A DNA stretch of 11,469 bases from NCBI GenBank assembly GCA_027596945.1, contig JADGJH010001183.1, positions 1-11,469 on the forward strand, given 5' to 3'. The notes beneath the pieces were generated by a model. The model was not told the DNA's origin. It saw nothing but the letters and a program-made list of their open reading frames with translations, and did not search any database. The translations under genes and the position numbers were made by a program. Source of the stretch: Physocladia obscura (Eukaryota > Chytridiomycota > Chytridiomycetes > Chytridiales > Chytriomycetaceae). The stretch's first letter is position 1. Every line of letters begins with the position of its first letter. Positions 7,885 to 11,469 of this stretch are shown here, in pieces.

Positions 7885-10644
7885 ATGCTAATCAGCACGA
7901 TTATTTATTTGCTGTTACACAAGTAAAACCAGCAAAAAAAAAAAAAACGAATGAACGCAAACGTCAATTGCGATTTATCACTCGGCAGTGACTGCTTCCA
8001 AATCACAAAATTTTCCAATTTACAAAGGGTCAAAATGGACAATATCAACGGCGATTGCAAAGTGCTGTTTGACGGACTTGGAATCATCGAAACAGACTTT
8101 CATACGCGGGTTAATTGTTGCTCGAGCTTGCCGTTTATTGTGTGCGACAAACACAGCCGAATTACAAAACTGTAAGCAAACATGAATGCCGAGTCCAACA
8201 AATCTCAATGATCTTGCAAAACCCAGCAACCTTCCATGCGCACAAAAGAACTTTCCAGCTCCAACCTCCGAAGTTTTCACCAGTCTGAATATGTTGTCCG
8301 AACTCGAGGAACTGTGAGTTCATTCGGTTGATGATCGAAGCACCCGTCTAATTTATGCAACAGTGATTTATCGGACTGTCAGATCACTGGCTTTTTTACC
8401 GAAGATTGGTCAAATTTGCGGCATTTAACCACGCTCAACTTATCAGGAAACAACTTAGAAGGCCCGATACCTGCCGACCTCTCAGCTCTCGGTTTCCTTC
8501 GCCATCTCAACCTTGACTATAATGCCAATCTATACGGATTCTTTCCTTCGCACCCGGAATTACTTCCGATTTTGCAAAAGCGTTGCATTCAGTCTAATCC
8601 CTGTCAGTTGTACGTCTAACTATCTTGTCATCAATATAATAAAAATTATATTTTACCCAGTTCCTTCAAATCCACCCAAATCACACAATTCCTCCCGGTC
8701 ACATTCACACCACATATTATAATGGCTGTGTCCTCACCATCACGCTTTCACGTGTTCCAAAGACGCCAAGCTGACAACACAACATCAAATTCCTCGTCGT
8801 CAGACAACACTGTGATTTACATTCTTGTTGCAATTGTTGCCATAATTATAATGGTTATTGGCGCAGGGATATACTTTTGTCTGAAGCGCCGCCGTGAAAC
8901 ACGCCGTGACGATTCAAGAAGCATGGATTCAATAGCGGCATATACACGTGAAGACGACGAATTCTACTTTGAAGACTATGCTGATCGGCAACGCGGTCGA
9001 AAGAATGTGAATACTGCGCGGCTAAATAGTGTGGTAAATAATCGTAGAAATTTCGATGGTGGCAACGGGTATGCGAGTCAGACCGCAAGAACGGACCGCG
9101 AAAGCGTCTACAGTGTGGATGCTGGCAATGACAATGATTTTGAGCCTGTAAGACGAAAAGAAAGTAGCAACAGTGGAAATCGAAGTAGAGGACTAGAAGA
9201 TCGAGAGAAAAGTAATAACAATAGAGCCGATAGAAGTAGAGATAATAGAAGTAGAAGTGAAGGCGGTGGCAGTCGATCTCGAGATATGCGTAGTCCAAAT
9301 TCTGAACAAAAAAAGCGCTTGGATTCAAATTCTCGTTCACGGAAGAGTCAAGACGGTAATGAATTTCGCGAAAAGCAACGGACTGATGTAATATATCCGC
9401 AAAGAACTGGTTGGTCAAATGACAGTCGGTCAAATGACAGTCGCCGAAAAAACGAAATGAGAGATGCCAGTGTTGAACGAGCTTCACGGAACGGCAAGAT
9501 GCGAGGCGATCTTGAAGATTCTTCCAATCGAAGAAATAATAATGAGACAAATGATTATGAAGGTGACAGTGACGCCTTTGAAAAATCGCGTCCAAGAAAA
9601 GCGAGAAGCAGCAGTATTGGTACAACAAGTCGAATTAGAAATCAAATTGACGCCGAAAATACTACAGTTAGTCCTTCCCGTGGAATAGTCAAATCTATTC
9701 GTATGAATGATCGAGCTGAGCCAGTGTATAGCAGCGATGAGGAGGAAAGAATGGTATCGAATAGGACTAAAAACAACAATATCCGTGCCAAAGGTTTATC
9801 TTCCAGCCGCGGAAAAGTCAGAGCCCTTTCTGCCGATACCAGTGATGCTGAGGAAATTGGGAAGACCAAGCGTAGCAGTAAAAATAGAGGAAGACAAGGG
9901 TTAAGTGAGCAAAGTAAGAGCCGACCTGAAAAACGTTCTGACAGCAAAGACAGCCGTAAACGGAATTCTTCAATTGAAAATTCTCGCCCAAAATTCCAAG
10001 AGGACAGTGACAATGAAAATGCCGTAATGAATACTCGAAATGGAAGCACAAACAGCCGCACTCAAATTTCATTGAAAAATAGTGGCAACCGAGCTAATAA
10101 GGGCAAGGATGACGACTTTCCTGATAAAAGTGGCAAAGAAAGCCGGCCAAAGGTGTTCAACCCATCTCAAAAAAACCAAGAAATTTTTTCTAGTACCAGC
10201 AATAATGACGAGCTCTTTCGGCACGATTTCCGGAGCAAAGGCACCGAAAATTCGAAAAAATACTCTACCAACAGTCGCAAACCTGAAGAACATAACTGCG
10301 ACGAAGAAACCGTCATATCTCCGACTCGAGCTCCAGCAAAATTAAAAAAATCAGATCGCACGAAAGTACCTTCAGACAGAAAAGACAACGATGGCATACA
10401 GAATAATTCTGAGACTCCACGTTCTCCTGTGATTATCAAGAACCAAACCATGAATAGTAGTGATGAAGAAGATTTCAACCAGAATAAGAAAACAATACAG
10501 AGTAACAGCAAGAAGACCCACGGCTCAAGCAACGGTTGTAATGGCTCACAATCTGCACCAAAAGATAAAGAAAAGAGTGATGTCGATATTATATCTCCTA
10601 AAAAACATAGAACAGACAGTAAGAAGGGTATGAATGCGAAATAA
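7885..10644 (+). CDS. LRR single-pass membrane protein with long disordered cytoplasmic tail, no kinase
   Basis: Model exons 7885-7922, 7989-8171, 8227-8313, 8364-8609 and 8661-10644 give 845 aa. Introns are 66, 55, 50 and 51 nt, all GT-AG and phase-consistent. Residues 1-12 (MLISTIIYLLLH) look like a short signal peptide. A Cys-containing N-cap (C36, C56-C57, C65) leads through 'RITKL' into about four plant-type leucine-rich repeats (about 74-172), for example 'HLTTLNLSGNNLEGPIPADL'. A C-cap pair (C177, C183) and an S/T/N-rich stalk follow. The membrane span is about residues 236-259, then the stop-transfer 'KRRRE'. The remaining roughly 580 residues are hydrophilic (R, S, N, D, K, E), with RS-type repeats and acidic SSDEE patches, and have no enzyme domain. 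Probably a plasma-membrane receptor or scaffold; ligand and partners unknown. The alternative start at 7951 (same length by coincidence) lacks a signal peptide. Confidence 0.8.
9413..9442 (+). repeat. Perfect 15-bp tandem duplication in the LRR gene tail
   Basis: GGTCAAATGACAGTC occurs twice in direct tandem and encodes the doubled peptide 'SNDSRSNDSR' in the disordered tail. It adds five codons and keeps the frame. The exact identity suggests a recent slippage event. Confidence 0.95.
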
Positions 10645-10666
10645 ACGATTTTTGCAATCACCTAAC

Positions 10667-10672
10667 AATAAA
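10667..10672 (+). terminator. Candidate polyadenylation signal of the LRR gene
   Basis: AATAAA lies 23 bp past the stop codon, followed at once by an A-run (about 10674-10686). A second AATAAA overlaps the TAA stop itself (10640-10645). The gene keeps introns, so the A-run is not evidence for a retroposed copy. Confidence 0.6.
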
Positions 10673-11075
10673 GAAAAAAAAAAAAACGATCTGTCAAAGC
10701 AGAGAATGTTACCCAAATAGCTGTGAAAAAGTTGCAGGATTTGAAAAATCGTGTTTTGATTTTATTCTTGTTCCATGTGAGTTCTCCGCCAAAGATCCTA
10801 ATTTCGACTGTTTCCAAGTCACTTTTGCTCACATTGCTTGTATCCTTTGGTTATATTTTTTGAGGTTAGTTGCAAGTTAAAAGATCAATTGATTGGAAAG
10901 ACATTTTAATGGATTTAAATTTTCACCTGTGGTCAATTTAATTTTGCTGAGGCAAATTTACAAATTGTGACATCAAAAGATACATAATAATATCTGGCTT
11001 GTGTGAGTTAGCACTTTATTTTAAACAAAAGGCTGTGCAAACAATAGGGAATAAACGCAGTTTTGGGCTGGAAAC

Positions 11076-11098
11076 TTAACTCATATTGTGTGAGTTAA
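11076..11098. repeat. 8-bp inverted repeat (TTAACTCA / TGAGTTAA), 7-nt loop
   Basis: TTAACTCA at 11076-11083 is the exact reverse complement of TGAGTTAA at 11091-11098. The right arm also belongs to the 'TTGTGTGAGTTA' word found about 87 bp upstream. It lies in a CpG-poor, gene-free flank. Confidence 0.7.
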
Positions 11099-11170
11099 TG
11101 CAACAATTATTGCTTTATTGGCAGTGAAATTACTCGCAGCTAGAAGATGGCTTGCCAAAACCATAAAGCT

Positions 11171-11203
11171 TGCAAAGCCAAAAATATAAGTTGTGGCTTT
11201 GCA
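11171..11203. repeat. 10-bp inverted repeat (TGCAAAGCCA / TGGCTTTGCA), 13-nt loop
   Basis: TGCAAAGCCA at 11171-11180 and TGGCTTTGCA at 11194-11203 are perfect reverse complements with an A/T-rich loop. It could be a subterminal inverted repeat of a small transposon or a hairpin. It is not followed by a T-run or by a gene end, so a terminator role is not supported. Confidence 0.7.
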
Positions 11204-11469
11204 TAGCAGCAAACTCACCAACAAACAATTGCCACTCTATCACTTCAGGAACAAATCAAATACCAAATTGTCAATTGTTTATTTGTGAAATACTCAATTC
11301 CATCCACAATAAGTTCCTGGTGGCAACTCTTTTTTTGAACCACCACCATGCATCTATGTTTACAAACTTATGCCAAATATTTTAAATAACAGTGTCCAAT
11401 AACTGAACCAAATTTAATCATAATTTTTCCTTAATTCTATCTTATCTTGTCACCATTATTTATGCTCCC

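Larger units (their letters stand above)
10687..11469. other. Downstream AT-rich flank without a gene
   Basis: CpG dinucleotides fade out by about 10,810 and only two were seen after that (near 11056 and 11135). The longest open frame (plus 11170-11385, 71 codons) has no recognisable motif. Two perfect inverted repeats (listed separately) and a repeated 'TTGTGTGAGTTA' word (about 10999-11010 and 11086-11097) suggest non-autonomous transposon sequence. No terminal repeat pair or target-site duplication could be delimited. Confidence 0.45.

Noticed and set aside
7663..7890. A minus-strand frame open from about 7890 through VPS39 intron 1 and exon 2 to 7664, suggesting a longer N-terminus without intron 1.
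   Set aside because: It has no ATG before 7740. The spliced form puts 'MD' exactly where the family N-terminus begins, and intron 1 has good GTAAG and CAG borders. Openness over 56 nt is common by chance.
8172..8193. A possible 22-nt intron in the LRR gene (GTAAGC...CCGAG) that is also in phase.
   Set aside because: It is too short to splice. The acceptor at 8226 gives a 55-nt intron, matches the other intron sizes, and yields a better LRR start ('ITKLNL').
8855..9628. A 257-codon open frame on the minus strand.
   Set aside because: It is antisense to the Ser/Arg/Asn-rich tail exon. Its Tyr/His/Cys/Leu-rich content is what reversing such codons produces, and it has no motif.
10667..10690. 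AATAAA followed by an A-run, as left by retroposition of an mRNA.
   Set aside because: The gene keeps four introns with proper borders, so it is not a processed copy. The A-run is ordinary 3' UTR or flank sequence.
1..11469. CRISPR arrays, tRNA or rRNA genes, bacterial-style operons.
   Set aside because: No spaced repeats, cloverleaf with conserved arms, or rRNA blocks were recognised, and the introns show the window is eukaryotic.

Overview
The window looks like nuclear DNA from a fungus, most likely an early-diverging, chytrid-like lineage. Supporting this are many short spliceosomal introns (49-112 nt, mostly GT-AG), a recognisable VPS39/VAM6 vacuolar tethering gene, a fungal-type Tc1/mariner transposase relic, a Ty3/gypsy integrase relic, and a plant-style LRR membrane protein without a kinase, a type I recall from chytrids. 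The lineage is an inference from gene content; no taxonomic marker is present.

Layout. Positions 1 to about 3,070 are AT-rich, strongly CpG-depleted transposon debris: a frameshifted Tc1/mariner transposase on the minus strand (1-705, running off the left edge), unassigned sequence, and a stop-riddled gypsy integrase on the plus strand (about 1947-2542). From about 3,070 to 10,810 lies a CpG-rich gene island. It starts with an unassigned block (2991-3545), then a 148-codon ORF of unknown function on the minus strand (3586-4032). Next comes a 14-exon VPS39 gene (4081-7838, minus; my model gives 2883 nt, 960 aa, in frame throughout). Then comes a five-exon plus-strand gene (7885-10644; 845 aa) encoding a short LRR ectodomain, one membrane span and a disordered tail of about 580 residues. 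After about 10,810 the sequence returns to CpG-poor, AT-rich DNA with two perfect inverted repeats.

How it fits together. VPS39 and the LRR gene are head-to-head, with only about 46 bp between the start codons I favour, so they must share a bidirectional promoter. VPS39 is the Rab7/Ypt7-binding subunit of the HOPS tethering complex at the vacuole. The LRR protein looks like a surface receptor or scaffold of unknown ligand. No functional link between the two is shown by the sequence. No CRISPR array, tRNA or rRNA was seen. The most unusual items are the LRR protein's tail with its recurring SP/acidic-serine motifs, the VPS39 gene structure (isolated start codon, GC-AG intron, 24-nt microexon), and the sharp CpG contrast between gene island and flanks.
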